Below, piece by piece: positions 47,268-55,603 of a DNA stretch of 64,000 bases. The notes beneath the pieces are model-generated. The model was given only the letters and a program-made list of their open reading frames with translations. It ran no database searches and was not told the DNA's origin. How positions within the stretch are numbered: the stretch's first letter is position 1; each line of letters starts with the position of its first letter. The stretch is from NCBI RefSeq assembly GCF_014647415.1, contig NZ_BMPD01000003.1, positions 62,001 through 126,000 on the forward strand, in the 5' to 3' direction. This DNA comes from Haloarcula sebkhae. GTDB taxonomy: Archaea; Halobacteriota; Halobacteria; Halobacteriales; Haloarculaceae. A program made the translations under genes and the position numbers.

Positions 47268-47744
47268 GTGGGAGAGAACAACGCTCCGTCTCCAACTGAC
47301 CATGCCGTTCGGCTCGTGGGGTTTGTCAGCGACGAACCGGTGATTCGCCAGATCGGCAACCGGGCGCTGTATCTCGGCAACAAACACGCGGCACGGCCCG
47401 AGGCACACAATCGGTCCTTCGAACACGTGCTTTCGGCGACGAGCGAGGCCTACCCGCTCACGACCGCCCACCATCCGCTTATTGATGGCTCGGGCAACGA
47501 ATGGGCGGCGTTCGAGGCGGCCGTCGATACCGCCCGGCGCTTCGTCAGAGCGGACGGCCTAGCGCTGATTCACTGCAAAGCCGGCGTCTCCCGGAGCGCG
47601 ACGCTGATTGCGACGGCACTCGCTGCCGAGGAAAAGCGGCCGCTTTCCGATGCGCTGGCCAGCGTACAGGCGGCTCGGCCGATTGCGACTCCGAACCCCG
47701 CACTCTATGAGCTAGCCGTCATCTATCTCGCTGCAGACCGGTGA
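47268..47744 (+). CDS. Dual-specificity protein phosphatase
   Basis: This 158-residue phosphatase carries the Cys-based signature HCKAGVSRSATL, preceded by a general-acid loop (HHPLIDGSGNEW with Asp). A region SEAYPLTTAHHPL resembles the archaeal DSP/kinase-associated phosphatase fold. The GTG at 47268 is chosen because a TATA-like box lies ~30 nt upstream; a GTG at 47316, nearer the core, is possible. It sits between sufU and the cupin gene, on the other strand. Substrates are unknown. Confidence 0.85.
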   Translation: MGENNAPSPTDHAVRLVGFVSDEPVIRQIGNRALYLGNKHAARPEAHNRSFEHVLSATSEAYPLTTAHHPLIDGSGNEWAAFEAAVDTARRFVRADGLALIHCKAGVSRSATLIATALAAEEKRPLSDALASVQAARPIATPNPALYELAVIYLAADR

Positions 47745-47766
47745 CACTCATCCACGCTTCCCGGGG

Positions 47767-48306
47767 CTACTCCGTGACAGCGTTCTCGTCTTTCCTGACG
47801 ACTTCGTCCCGGATCCGGTCGACCCACAGCGCAACCGGCCAGTCAGCTGTCTGAGCCGGTCCATCCCCTTCGAGCAATTCGAGTCGTCCAACCGAGTCCG
47901 GCGGCATCGCGACTAGTCCTTGATGCGTGGTCTCACCTATTGTTTCGATCTTGTGCCGCGCCCCACCGGGTAGATAGACGAACTCGCGCTGCTCTGCCCT
48001 GAGGACCTGCTCGTCTCCGTCCTCGCGTTTCAGCGTGTATCTGGCAGCGCCATCGAGGCACAAACACACCTCGTCGAAACTGGGCGCGTGCGTGTGCCAG
48101 TCGATGACCGCGCCAGGGTCCATCTCGAAGTACAGCAGCTTGAATTCGTTCGTGAAACACACCGGATACGTCCGGATGTCGTCCCCACCCTGTTCGAAGT
48201 GGCTGGCATCGTCGAGCGACACCTTGTACATCGTCTGATCGGGGAGGTGCGTGTAAGCGAGCGACGCCGGCGTCAGCGGCTGCTCCGCTTCATCGGTATC
48301 AGTCAT
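47767..48306 (-). CDS. Cupin-domain protein
   Basis: This 179-residue protein has a cupin core: EMDPGAVIDWHTHAPSFDEVCLCLDGAARYTL with the His-x-His and Glu of motif 1, and LPGGARHKIETIGETTHQGLVAM as motif 2. An extra N-terminal part (~50 residues; AYTHLPDQTMYKVSLDDAS) precedes it. A bound metal is likely. The enzymatic role, if any, is unknown. It is on the same strand as sufU/sufS but is separated from sufS by 111 bp. Confidence 0.88.
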   Translation of the reverse strand: MTDTDEAEQPLTPASLAYTHLPDQTMYKVSLDDASHFEQGGDDIRTYPVCFTNEFKLLYFEMDPGAVIDWHTHAPSFDEVCLCLDGAARYTLKREDGDEQVLRAEQREFVYLPGGARHKIETIGETTHQGLVAMPPDSVGRLELLEGDGPAQTADWPVALWVDRIRDEVVRKDENAVTE

Positions 48307-48417
48307 CGTCCCGACAAAAGTTATCGTCGGAGTGTCATATAGCTGCCGTGTACATCGGCACTATATCACAACTGAAAATACCATCTGTTGCATCCCATAT
48401 AGGGACTGAGCGTGCGA

Positions 48418-49665
48418 TTACGCGAACAACTGTCGGGCGTCGTCAATAGCCGACACGAGCTTGTCAACTTCCTCGCGCGTGTTGTAGATGTAGAACGAGG
48501 CTCGCGCAGAGGCGGGGACGCCCATCTTGTCGTGGAGCGGTTGCGTACAGTGGTCGCCAGCGCGGATAGCGACGGCAGAGTCGTTGAGGATTGAGGAGAG
48601 GTCGTGAGCGTGCACCGAGTCGAGGTTGAACGAGACGAGGCCACCGCGCTCCGTTCCCGCCGACGGACCGTACGTTTCCACGTCACCCTCTTCTTGGAGC
48701 TGTTCCAGCGCATACTGGGCGAGCTGTTCTTCGTGGCGCTGGATCCGTTCCATCCCGATGTCGTCGAGGTAGTCACAGGCCTCCGCGAGCGCGATGCCCT
48801 GGCAGATGACCGGTGTGCCGGCCTCGAATTTCCACGGAAGGTCGTTCCAGGTGGCGTCCTCGAAGGTGACTTTCTTGATCATCTCGCCGCCGTAGAGGTA
48901 CGGCTCCATCTCTTCGAGGATGTGTTTCTTGCCGTAGAGGACGCCAATACCGGTCGGACCGGCCATCTTGTGTCCTGAGAAGGCTAGGAAGTCGGCGTCG
49001 ATGGCCTCCACGTCGACCGGGCGGTTCGGGACCGACTGTGCGCCGTCGACGAAGATATACGAATCGTGGTCGTGGGCGATATCCGCCAGTTCCGAGACGG
49101 GGTTGACCGTCCCCAGCGTGTTCGAGACGTGGACGACGCTGACCATCGCGGTGTCGTCGGTGATGATTTCCCGGGCGTGATCCATATCGAGCGTGCCGTC
49201 CTCATCGACGCTGATGTAGCGACAGGTCGCACCGGTCTTCTTGGCGATCTGCTGCCAGGTGACCAGCGAGGCGTGGTGTTCCATCTCCGTGAGCACCACT
49301 TCGTCTTCGGGCCCGAGTTCATTCAGGCCCCAGGCGTAAGCGACGAGGTTCTCGCTTTCGGTGGTGTTCTTGGTGAAGATGATCTCCTCACGTTCGCCCG
49401 ATGCGCCGATAAACTCGGCGACGCGGTCGTGAGCGTCCTCGTAGGCGACGCTGGCCTCCTGACTGAGCTGGTGGAGGCCGCGGTGGACGTTTGCGTTGGT
49501 CGTCCGGTAGTAATCCGCGATAGTCTCGACGACCGGTTCGGGCGTCTGCGTGGTGGCCGCGTTGTCGAGATACACCACTTGCTCGCCGCCGAACTCGCGC
49601 TGGAGGATGGGGAAATCCTCACGGATACGCTCCACGTCCAGTAGTTCAGATTCAGCGTGTCCCAT
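48418..49665 (-). CDS. sufS: Cysteine desulfurase, SufS type
   Basis: This 415-residue PLP enzyme takes sulfur from cysteine for Fe-S assembly. Seen are VYLDNAATTQTP, FTKNTTESENLVAYAWG, EMEHHASLVTWQ, FVDGAQSVPNRPVDV, and FSGHKMAGPTGIGVLYGKK with the PLP Lys. The group II Cys is expected near AIRAGDHCTQPLHDKMG, where a Cys is seen. Length fits SufS. It lies upstream of the cupin and sufU on the same strand, so the operon may include them. Upstream (49666-49747) has AT-rich patches. Confidence 0.95.
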   Translation of the reverse strand: MGHAESELLDVERIREDFPILQREFGGEQVVYLDNAATTQTPEPVVETIADYYRTTNANVHRGLHQLSQEASVAYEDAHDRVAEFIGASGEREEIIFTKNTTESENLVAYAWGLNELGPEDEVVLTEMEHHASLVTWQQIAKKTGATCRYISVDEDGTLDMDHAREIITDDTAMVSVVHVSNTLGTVNPVSELADIAHDHDSYIFVDGAQSVPNRPVDVEAIDADFLAFSGHKMAGPTGIGVLYGKKHILEEMEPYLYGGEMIKKVTFEDATWNDLPWKFEAGTPVICQGIALAEACDYLDDIGMERIQRHEEQLAQYALEQLQEEGDVETYGPSAGTERGGLVSFNLDSVHAHDLSSILNDSAVAIRAGDHCTQPLHDKMGVPASARASFYIYNTREEVDKLVSAIDDARQLFA

Positions 49666-49747
49666 TGGTTCTATTCAGGGGCTCAACAGGCAACATTCCT
49701 TCGGTTCACCTAGAACTCCTCCCGTCCGGTAGCGGCCGTTTCTTGCC

Positions 49748-50212
49748 CTATCCGGAGTCAGAGTCGGACTCGGATACGGATCTGGCGACCATCGCGTGCT
49801 GCTCCCGATAGGTCTCCAGTAGGTAGTTGTCCCAGACGAGATCGGCGAGAACGTGGGCATACAGCACGACAGCGGTAAACAGGGCCAGCGGCTCGGAGAC
49901 GAGCTAGAGGCCGAACACGACTACACCGCCGATGAGATGGTGACTGAGGAGCCGCTGGAGCGGCCAGAGGTCTTGCGGGCCGAAGATTTCGTCTTGGTCG
50001 AGCACCGCGATCTTCGGATTGCGGAGGCAGCGGCGGAGCGCGGTCCAGTCGCCGGTTTCCAGTCGAGCCACTGCGAAGTGGTCGAAATCGATGACGATAC
50101 CGACGACGACTGCGTAGCCGACGGCGGCCCACCAGGGAAGCGGGATCGGCAGAACGGCGACGCCGGCGGCCCCGACGGCAGCGGAGACGATAGCGTGGTC
50201 TCGAGAATACAT
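49748..50212 (-). pseudogene. YdjM-like membrane protein gene with an in-frame TAG
   Basis: From the ATG at 50212 the frame reads MYSRDHAIVSAAVGAAGVAV, a DFDHF motif, the LSHHLIGGVVVFGL segment, and then an amber codon (TAG, forward positions 49904-49906) after 102 residues. Past the TAG the same frame goes on for 51 residues without another stop: LVSEPLALFTAVVLYAHVLADL, WDNYLLETYREQH, an acidic tail and a natural TAG at 49748-49750. Third-position GC stays high, so this looks like one gene of ~154 codons. The DxDH and SHH motifs resemble membrane-bound YdjM-type putative metal-dependent hydrolases. A mutation, a sequencing error or readthrough could explain it. Confidence 0.65.
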
Positions 50213-50276
50213 ATGTGTCACTCTCGACGGGCGTGTGCAAAGACTGTCGAGGTCGGGCGTGCGATGGCGACCGCAG

Positions 50277-50567
50277 TTACATCCAGAGCAGTTGCGCGTG
50301 GCGCGTCTCGCCCAGATCGAGGACGTTCTCCTCGTCGACGAAGCCGTGCTCGACGGCGACGCTGACGGCGTCGTCGCCGACGATGTTGGCGACCGAACAC
50401 CGGGAAAGACTGTCGACGATTTCGTCTTCGGTAGCCGCCTCGCCGCCGTAGAACTCCTCGTTGACGGTGAGCGAGACGGGTCCGTTCTCGAACGTTTCGC
50501 CCATGATGTCGTGGTCACAGACGGAGACGAGCAACCCCTCGTCGGTGTCGCGTTCGTTGAGTATCAT
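50277..50567 (-). CDS. DUF424 family protein
   Basis: This 96-residue protein has MILNERDTDEGLLVSVCDHDIMGETFENG, VSLTVNEEFYGGE and ANIVGDDAVSVAVEHGFVDEENVLDLGETRHAQLLWM, the DUF424 pattern of archaea. Its function is not established; a link to RNA or translation is sometimes suspected. It overlaps the upstream TPR gene by 4 nt, so they share an operon. Length fits the family. Confidence 0.92.
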   Translation of the reverse strand: MILNERDTDEGLLVSVCDHDIMGETFENGPVSLTVNEEFYGGEAATEDEIVDSLSRCSVANIVGDDAVSVAVEHGFVDEENVLDLGETRHAQLLWM

Positions 50568-51292
50568 TCAAGCAGTTGCTGCTCGGCCTCCTCGCGCATC
50601 TCGTCGACTTCCTCGGCCAACTCCTCGGCGCGGTCGAACTCGCCGACCTCCTCGAGAGCGCGGGCCTTCTCTTCGAGCACATCGGCGTTGCGGAAACCGA
50701 GGCGGACCGCGTTGTCGAACGCGTCGATAGCTTCGTCAGCTAGCCCGCGTTCGAGTAGGAAGAAGCCGCGGTTGTACCAGCCCTCGCCGAAGCGAGGGTC
50801 GATTTCGACGGCGCGCTCGGCGTGTTCGAGCGCCTGTTCGGAGCGGCCGGATTTCCACAGCGCGTATGCGAGGTTCGTCTCGGCCGTAGCGGCGTGGTCG
50901 GACTCCTCGTCGAAATTGAGGGCTTCCTTGTACGCGCCGATGGCGGCGTCCCACTCCTCGAGTTCCGCGTGGGCCGCACCCTTGTTTGTCCATGCCTCTT
51001 GGAGCAGACGCTCCTCCTCTGTGTGCTGGGCAACGCGCTCGAAGGTTTCGGCGGCCTGTTCGTGGCGGTTGATGTGCATATACTCTAGGCCGACATCGAG
51101 TAGCTTCTCCGGTTCCACAGAGTCAGCGGAGATGTTCCGCTGGTCAAGCAGGTCGGTGACGACACGCGAGTCGACGGGGTCGACCTTGTCCGGATCGACT
51201 TCGAACTCTGGCGGTTCGAGGTCGAACCCCTCGTAGGGGTCGTCGAACCCCTGCCCTTCCGAAAAGGCGTGATCGTCGTCGTTGTCTGTCAT
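50564..51292 (-). CDS. TPR-repeat protein
   Basis: This 242-residue protein has an acidic N-terminus (DNDDDHAFSEGQGFDD), then a helical repeat series (~70-215). The repeats are AAETFERVAQHTEEERLLQEAWTN, AIGAYKEALNFDEESDHAATAETN, ALEHAERAVEIDPRFGEGWYNRG and AIDAFDNAVRLGFRNADVLEEKA, typical 34-residue tetratricopeptide units. A coiled-coil tail closes it. TPR proteins scaffold complexes; the partner is unknown. The start at ATG 51292 (MTDNDDD) is chosen over a longer frame that lacks repeats. Confidence 0.92.
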   Translation of the reverse strand: MTDNDDDHAFSEGQGFDDPYEGFDLEPPEFEVDPDKVDPVDSRVVTDLLDQRNISADSVEPEKLLDVGLEYMHINRHEQAAETFERVAQHTEEERLLQEAWTNKGAAHAELEEWDAAIGAYKEALNFDEESDHAATAETNLAYALWKSGRSEQALEHAERAVEIDPRFGEGWYNRGFFLLERGLADEAIDAFDNAVRLGFRNADVLEEKARALEEVGEFDRAEELAEEVDEMREEAEQQLLE

Positions 51293-51494
51293 ACTACCTG
51301 ATTGACGGCCAATCCGGTTAAGGGCTACGTCCACGGCTCGCCAGGATTTAGGTGTCCTGCGCCCGGATTTCCGGCCGCTCGGAGCCCGTTATACCGGACG
51401 GCCCTCGTCTCCACGGTGTCGCTTGCGGTCGTCCTGAGGAGTTCTGGCTGCGGTGCCCGGTGCTTTCTTGCGAACCGGCCCGCAACCCTCAGCT

Positions 51495-52058
51495 ATGACA
51501 AAGCGCCTGTTCGTCAGCGTTGACCTTGACGGGCTGGCCGACGCCGTGGCAGCCGTCCAGAACCGGTTCGACGGGGTGTCGGGCCTTCGACTCACTGACC
51601 CCGAGCAAGCTCATGTCACGCTGAAGTTCCTCGGCGACACTGACCCTGACCGGGTTGCCGACATAGTTAGCGCCCTCGAAACCGCGGTCGAAGACAGCGG
51701 CGTCGATCCGTTCGAAGCTGAGTTCGGCGGGCTCGGCGTCTTTCCGTCGCTGTCCTACGTCAGCGTCGTCTGGATTGGCGTCCAGGACGGCCAGGGTGAT
51801 GCGGAACTGACCGTGCTGCACGAAGCCATCGAAGACCGGACCGTCGCGATGGGGTTCGACCCGGAGGACCACGGGTTCACGCCGCACGCGACCATCGCCA
51901 GAATGGACCACGCCGGCGGCAAGGAGACTGTACAGCACGTCGTCGAGAACGACGATCCTGGCGTGGGGCGCCTACGGGTCGCGGAAATCAGGCTGAAAGA
52001 GAGCGAACTGGGTCCCGACGGACCGACATACCGGACCGTCGACTCGGTGTCGCTGTGA
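51495..52058 (+). CDS. thpR: RNA 2',3'-cyclic phosphodiesterase (2'-5' RNA ligase family)
   Basis: This 187-residue 2H phosphoesterase has both HxT motifs: HVTLKFLGD (~40) and HATIARM (~135). The ATG at 51495 begins MTKRLFVSVDL. The family opens 2',3'-cyclic phosphates or joins 2'-5' bonds in tRNA metabolism. Length fits ThpR. It is monocistronic, followed by 257 bp of non-coding sequence. Confidence 0.95.
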   Translation: MTKRLFVSVDLDGLADAVAAVQNRFDGVSGLRLTDPEQAHVTLKFLGDTDPDRVADIVSALETAVEDSGVDPFEAEFGGLGVFPSLSYVSVVWIGVQDGQGDAELTVLHEAIEDRTVAMGFDPEDHGFTPHATIARMDHAGGKETVQHVVENDDPGVGRLRVAEIRLKESELGPDGPTYRTVDSVSL

Positions 52059-52284
52059 GTGTGTACCGTTACAGCCAGGCGGTTGCTGTCGGTGCGAGTT
52101 CTATGCGAACGATGCTGACGGCCATTTAGTGATAGAATTTTGTTAGAAACTGTTTGGTGGTGTCGGGAGTGTCGTAGTTTTGGCTGGGATTCGCACTGAG
52201 GGCATGAATTAGGCACCTGTATAACTCCGTGCGGCGTACTGGCAGTCCGTTTAGGCCGACCAAAACAAATCAGGTTAGTGACAA

Positions 52285-52291
52285 TTTTTAT
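52285..52291 (+). promoter_or_regulatory. TATA-like box of ZIP transporter gene
   Basis: TTTTTAT, centred 28 nt before the ATG at 52316, fits a leaderless promoter. It overlaps the left arm of the inverted repeat at 52289-52316. Confidence 0.5.
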
Positions 52292-52316
52292 CGGTCCGAG
52301 CAGCGTAGGACCGATA
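52289..52316. promoter_or_regulatory. 9-bp inverted repeat over ZIP promoter, candidate operator
   Basis: TATCGGTCC, then 10 nt, then GGACCGATA: perfect 9-bp arms. The element runs from the TATA box to the first base of the ATG, so a bound protein would block both TBP and transcription start. Confidence 0.5.
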
Positions 52317-53128
52317 TGGTCGCCGTTGAGAACGTTGCTTTCGTGTTCGTCGCGGGGTTGCTCACGGCACTCGCCACCGGCCTCGGTGCGATACCGTTCT
52401 TTCTGGTCGACGAGTTCTCCGACCGATGGAACGTCCTGCTGTGGGGGCTCGCCTCGGGGATCATGGTCGCCGCCTCGTTGTTCGGACTCGTCCGGGAGGG
52501 GCTGGCCTACGGATCGCCAGTGCTCATGGTTCCCGGTATTCTGGCTGGGGTCGCGCTCGTCGCTGTAGCACACGAACTGTTAGACGATTTCGACCAGTCG
52601 CCCAAGCAGTTCGAACAGGCGGATTTCACCAAGCTGCTGCTGATTCTGGGCATTCTGACTGTCCATAGCTTCCCGGAGGGCGTCGCCGTCGGCGTCTCCT
52701 TCGCTGAACTCGGGTTGGAGTCGGCCACGCCCGAATCCGCTGTCGGTATCCTTGGTGTCTCCGTCCCGCTGCTGGCGGTGTTCATGACCATCGCCATCTC
52801 CATCCACAACGTCCCTGAGGGGACTGCTATCGCCATCCCGCTTCGCTCGCTGGGTGTCAGCGAGTGGAAGATGGTCTGGTGGGCGGTGTTCTCCTCGCTA
52901 CCCCAGCCGGTCGGGGCCGTTATCGCGTATTACTTCGTCACGCTGGCGAAGGCGTTTCTCCCGTTCGGCTTTGGCTTTGCCGCCGGGGCGATGGTGTATC
53001 TCGTACTCACGGAGTTCGTTCCCGAGGCCTTGGAGTACGGGGACGGCTTGCCGGGTGGAGGCAAACGTGAACTACTCGCAGGGGTCGCTGTCGGCGTGTT
53101 GGCGATGGTGCCGCTGGCGTTCGTTTAG
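52316..53128 (+). CDS. ZIP-family metal transporter
   Basis: This 270-residue membrane protein has about eight hydrophobic segments. TM4 reads HSFPEGVAVGVSFAE and TM5 HNVPEGTAIAIPL, the two His-containing ZIP metal-path motifs, as in GufA-like members. The preceding DDFDQSPKQFEQADFTKLL is a variable loop. ZIP proteins import Zn2+, Mn2+ or Fe2+. The promoter inverted repeat suggests metal-dependent repression. The convergent lipoprotein gene begins within its last 4 bp. Confidence 0.94.
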   Translation: MVAVENVAFVFVAGLLTALATGLGAIPFFLVDEFSDRWNVLLWGLASGIMVAASLFGLVREGLAYGSPVLMVPGILAGVALVAVAHELLDDFDQSPKQFEQADFTKLLLILGILTVHSFPEGVAVGVSFAELGLESATPESAVGILGVSVPLLAVFMTIAISIHNVPEGTAIAIPLRSLGVSEWKMVWWAVFSSLPQPVGAVIAYYFVTLAKAFLPFGFGFAAGAMVYLVLTEFVPEALEYGDGLPGGGKRELLAGVAVGVLAMVPLAFV

Positions 53129-53640
53129 AACGGGAGCTTGTTCCGGATGACGGTGAGGTCGACAAAGGCCTTCAGCGGGTCGCCGTAGTCATCAACACGG
53201 GTCTCCATCCGGTAGTTCGAGTGGTCGACGGCGAAGAAGTACGGCCCGGGTTCGTTAAGTGACTCTCGCGCGCCGCCGTCGTCCGTCGACGCTTTGTAAA
53301 TATCTGACCCCTCCGGCTGGACCGCTGTCTGGCTGAACTCGGGGTTCCCCGGCGGTGTCTCGTCGGGCTTCCGACCCTTGATGAACGTGTCGTACTGCTC
53401 GAACCGCTCGCGATCAGTGAAAAAGTACGCGCTGAACGGGATGTCCGCTTTGACGATATACCGTAGTTCACCGCCGGGGTCGGATACATCCGGAATTTCC
53501 TCCTTGATCCACGCTTCGTGTGGGTTGACTCTGACGTCCTGTTGCACGCTGACGACGACCTCACCGCCCCCACCCATGCAACCGGAGCCGACAGCTGTTG
53601 CACCGACACCCATTGTCTGGAGGAATCTCCGGCGCTTCAT
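53125..53640 (-). CDS. Tat-type lipoprotein, hypothetical
   Basis: This 171-residue protein starts MKRRRFLQTMGVGATAVGSGCMGG: an Arg-rich Tat signal and a lipobox ending in Cys22 (GSGC). The mature part is beta-rich (VVVSVQQDVRVNPHEAW, ELRYIVKADIPFSAYFF) and soluble, with no membrane segment. Haloarchaeal lipoproteins of this type are exported folded and anchored at the outside. The function is unknown. It is convergent with the ZIP gene, which may or may not be functionally linked. Confidence 0.85.
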   Translation of the reverse strand: MKRRRFLQTMGVGATAVGSGCMGGGGEVVVSVQQDVRVNPHEAWIKEEIPDVSDPGGELRYIVKADIPFSAYFFTDRERFEQYDTFIKGRKPDETPPGNPEFSQTAVQPEGSDIYKASTDDGGARESLNEPGPYFFAVDHSNYRMETRVDDYGDPLKAFVDLTVIRNKLPF

Positions 53641-53731
53641 CCATTGATAATCAGGGCCACAGACTACTTAGTTCTACGTCCGCAGTTATAGCCGCTGATA
53701 ACGGGCCGTGACCGGCTCGAAAAGGAAGGAA

Positions 53732-53737
53732 TTTAAA
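53732..53737 (+). promoter_or_regulatory. TATA box of L39e-L31e-aIF6 operon
   Basis: TTTAAA, preceded by purine-rich GAAAAGGAAGGAA (BRE-like), centred about 29 nt before the L39e ATG. It is a canonical strong archaeal promoter. Confidence 0.65.
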
Positions 53738-53763
53738 CCACGGCCCGGAACAAGCACCATACC

Positions 53764-53916
53764 ATGGGTAAGAAATCGAAGGCTACGAAGAAGCGACTGG
53801 CCAAACTCGACAACCAGAACAGTCGAGTCCCGGCCTGGGTCATGCTCAAGACGGACCGCGAAGTCCAGCGCAACCACAAACGACGCCACTGGCGGCGCAA
53901 CGACACTGACGAATAA
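53764..53916 (+). CDS. rpl39e: Large ribosomal subunit protein eL39
   Basis: This 50-residue basic protein is [15 protein letters not shown], then [12 protein letters not shown] and [12 protein letters not shown]. It lies in the ribosomal exit tunnel. Length and pattern match archaeal L39e. Its stop shares a base with the L31e ATG, so it heads a tight operon. The upstream TTTAAA gives a leaderless start. Confidence 0.97.
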
Positions 53917-54194
53917 TGAGCGCCAGTGACTTCGAGGAGCGTGTCGTCACCGTCCCGCTCCGAGACGCGCGAGCCGAACCGAACCACAAGCGCGCAGACA
54001 AGGCGATGATCCTCATCCGCGAGCACCTCGCCAAACACTTCTCTGTCGACGAGGACGCCGTCCGCCTCGACCCCTCGATCAACGAGGCGGCCTGGGCCCG
54101 CGGTCGCGCCAACACGCCGAGCAAGATCCGTGTTCGCGCCGCCCGCTTCGAGGAAGAGGGCGAAGCCATCGTCGAAGCAGAGACCGCAGAGTAA
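53916..54194 (+). CDS. rpl31e: Large ribosomal subunit protein eL31
   Basis: This 92-residue ribosomal protein begins [18 protein letters not shown] and holds [29 protein letters not shown] and [15 protein letters not shown], the L31e pattern. It is unusually acidic for L31e, as expected in halophiles. It overlaps eL39 by 1 nt and lies 2 nt before aIF6. Confidence 0.97.
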   Translation: MSASDFEERVVTVPLRDARAEPNHKRADKAMILIREHLAKHFSVDEDAVRLDPSINEAAWARGRANTPSKIRVRAARFEEEGEAIVEAETAE

Positions 54195-54196
54195 CG

Positions 54197-54862
54197 TTGC
54201 TCCGCGCGGCTTTCTCCGGGTCGTCGTACGTGGGTGTGTTCGCCCGTGCGACCGACGACTGCGTGCTGGTTCGCCCAGACTTAGACGAATCGCTGCTCGA
54301 CGACCTGAGCGACGAACTCGACGTTCCAGCCGTGCCGACCACCGTCGGCCGCTCCGGGACCGTCGGCGCGCTCGCGACCGGCAACGAGAACGGACTGGTC
54401 GTCTCCGAACGCGTCCGCGAGACCGAAATCGAACGGATTCAGGATGTCGTCGACGTGCCCGTGACGCGGCTCCCCGGCCGAATCAACGCCGCCGGCAACG
54501 TCGTCTGCTGTAACGACTACGGCGCGTACGTCCACCCTGACCTCTCCAGAGACGCCGTGCAGGCCGTCAAAGACGGGCTGGAGGTCCCGGTCGAACGTGG
54601 CGTCATCGCCGGTGTCACAACCGTCGGGACCGCCGCCGTCGCCACCAACAAGGGTGTGCTCTGCCATCCGAAGGCCACGGACGGCGAGCTTGACGCACTT
54701 GAGGACATCCTCGACGTGCCGGCTGACATCGGGACCATCAACTACGGTGGTCCGCTTGTCGGCTCCGGGCTGGTCGCGAACGACCACGGCTACGTCTGTG
54801 GCTCGGACACCTCCGGCCCCGAACTGGGCCGTATCGACCAGGCACTCGGCTACATCGACTGA
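54197..54862 (+). CDS. eif6: Translation initiation factor aIF6
   Basis: This 221-residue anti-association factor binds the large subunit. It starts at TTG ([21 protein letters not shown]). The five-fold pseudo-symmetric repeats are visible: [62 protein letters not shown] and [20 protein letters not shown]. The operon position next to L39e/L31e is the common archaeal arrangement. The TTG start is supported by homology and the 2-nt spacing. Confidence 0.97.
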   Translation: MLRAAFSGSSYVGVFARATDDCVLVRPDLDESLLDDLSDELDVPAVPTTVGRSGTVGALATGNENGLVVSERVRETEIERIQDVVDVPVTRLPGRINAAGNVVCCNDYGAYVHPDLSRDAVQAVKDGLEVPVERGVIAGVTTVGTAAVATNKGVLCHPKATDGELDALEDILDVPADIGTINYGGPLVGSGLVANDHGYVCGSDTSGPELGRIDQALGYID

Positions 54863-54882
54863 CGCGATTTCTCTTTCACCGC

Positions 54883-55047
54883 TCAGGATGGATGCTGGTG
54901 GCTGAGTTTTTCTGCCACCACGCCCGGAACGGGTAGTCCGCAGTCTCCACACGCCCAAGACCGGCTGGTCCCACCGCGGTCCAGCGTCAGATCCTGCCTG
55001 AACCGCAGCGTCGCACCGCACTCACACCGGTAGGTCGTCTCGCTCAT
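54883..55047 (-). CDS. Small zinc-ribbon protein (54 aa)
   Basis: Frame MSETTYRCECGATLRFRQDL, then SWACGDCGLPVPGVVAEKL. Two knuckles (CEC and CGDC) suggest one metal ion. It is convergent with aIF6 and divergent from the 55144 gene with 96 bp between. The ATG at 55047 is chosen; a longer frame exists but adds non-conserved sequence. The role is unknown. Confidence 0.65.
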   Translation of the reverse strand: MSETTYRCECGATLRFRQDLTLDRGGTSRSWACGDCGLPVPGVVAEKLSHQHPS

Positions 55048-55143
55048 GTCTCGACGTACGTGGTGCCCCGGCAAATCTGCCGGGGTGAGTGACCATGACA
55101 ACTCGTGTCAAAGAATAATATGGTGTGTTCCCAAATATCACAC

Positions 55144-55281
55144 ATGGTCCAGCGAACACCGCCCGCGGAAGACCAGAACAGTCTCGTCTGCCGGAAGTGT
55201 GACTACTCGACAGGTGTACTCCGCCCGTCCTGCCCGGAGTGTGGCGGCGATATGGTGTACGCACCAGATCCCGGCGAATAG
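55144..55281 (+). CDS. Small zinc-ribbon protein (45 aa)
   Basis: A 45-codon frame, MVQRTPPAEDQNSLVCRKCD, then CPECGGDMVYAPD. The two CxxC pairs 10 residues apart make a short zinc ribbon. An AT-rich stretch (AATAATATGG, ~55113-55124) lies 20-30 nt upstream and can be its promoter. It lies between the convergent aIF6 region and the L18Ae operon. The function is unknown. Confidence 0.7.
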   Translation: MVQRTPPAEDQNSLVCRKCDYSTGVLRPSCPECGGDMVYAPDPGE

Positions 55282-55429
55282 GGGCTGAAGATCTGTTTCT
55301 GGGTGGCTCGGATGCCACTGGATCGGTCCGAATAGCGGTGAGTATTGCCCGACTCTGTCGTGGATCGCTGTGTCTCTGGAAAAAGGCCGAAGGGGAAGAT
55401 ACTTCCCTGCCCTGCCCGCACCTGCGTAT

Positions 55430-55603
55430 ATGAGCACGTACACTGTTCGCGGTAGTTTCCCGGCCCGAGACGGCCCACAACAGTTCGAGAAGGAGGTCGA
55501 CGCGCCAAACGAGAACGTCGCTGAGGAGCGCGTTTACAGCGACTTCGGCTCCCAGCACAACCTCAAGCGCACGCAGATCACGATCGAGGAGGTGGCAGCA
55601 TGA
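55430..55603 (+). CDS. rplX: Large ribosomal subunit protein eL20/L18Ae (LX)
   Basis: This 57-residue protein begins MSTYTVRGSFPARDGPQQFE and carries VAEERVYSDFGSQHNLKRTQI, the LX/L18Ae pattern (about half the eukaryotic length, as usual in archaea). The ATG at 55430 follows GCGTAT. It overlaps the prefoldin start by 4 nt. LX, prefoldin alpha and FtsY adjacent is a typical archaeal order. Confidence 0.96.
   Translation: MSTYTVRGSFPARDGPQQFEKEVDAPNENVAEERVYSDFGSQHNLKRTQITIEEVAA

Noticed and set aside
50213..50518. N-terminal extension of the interrupted membrane protein
   Set aside because: The upstream part of the frame is Arg/Ser/Thr-rich and overlaps DUF424 on the same strand in another frame. 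The hydrophobic start MYSRDHAIV at 50212 is a natural beginning.
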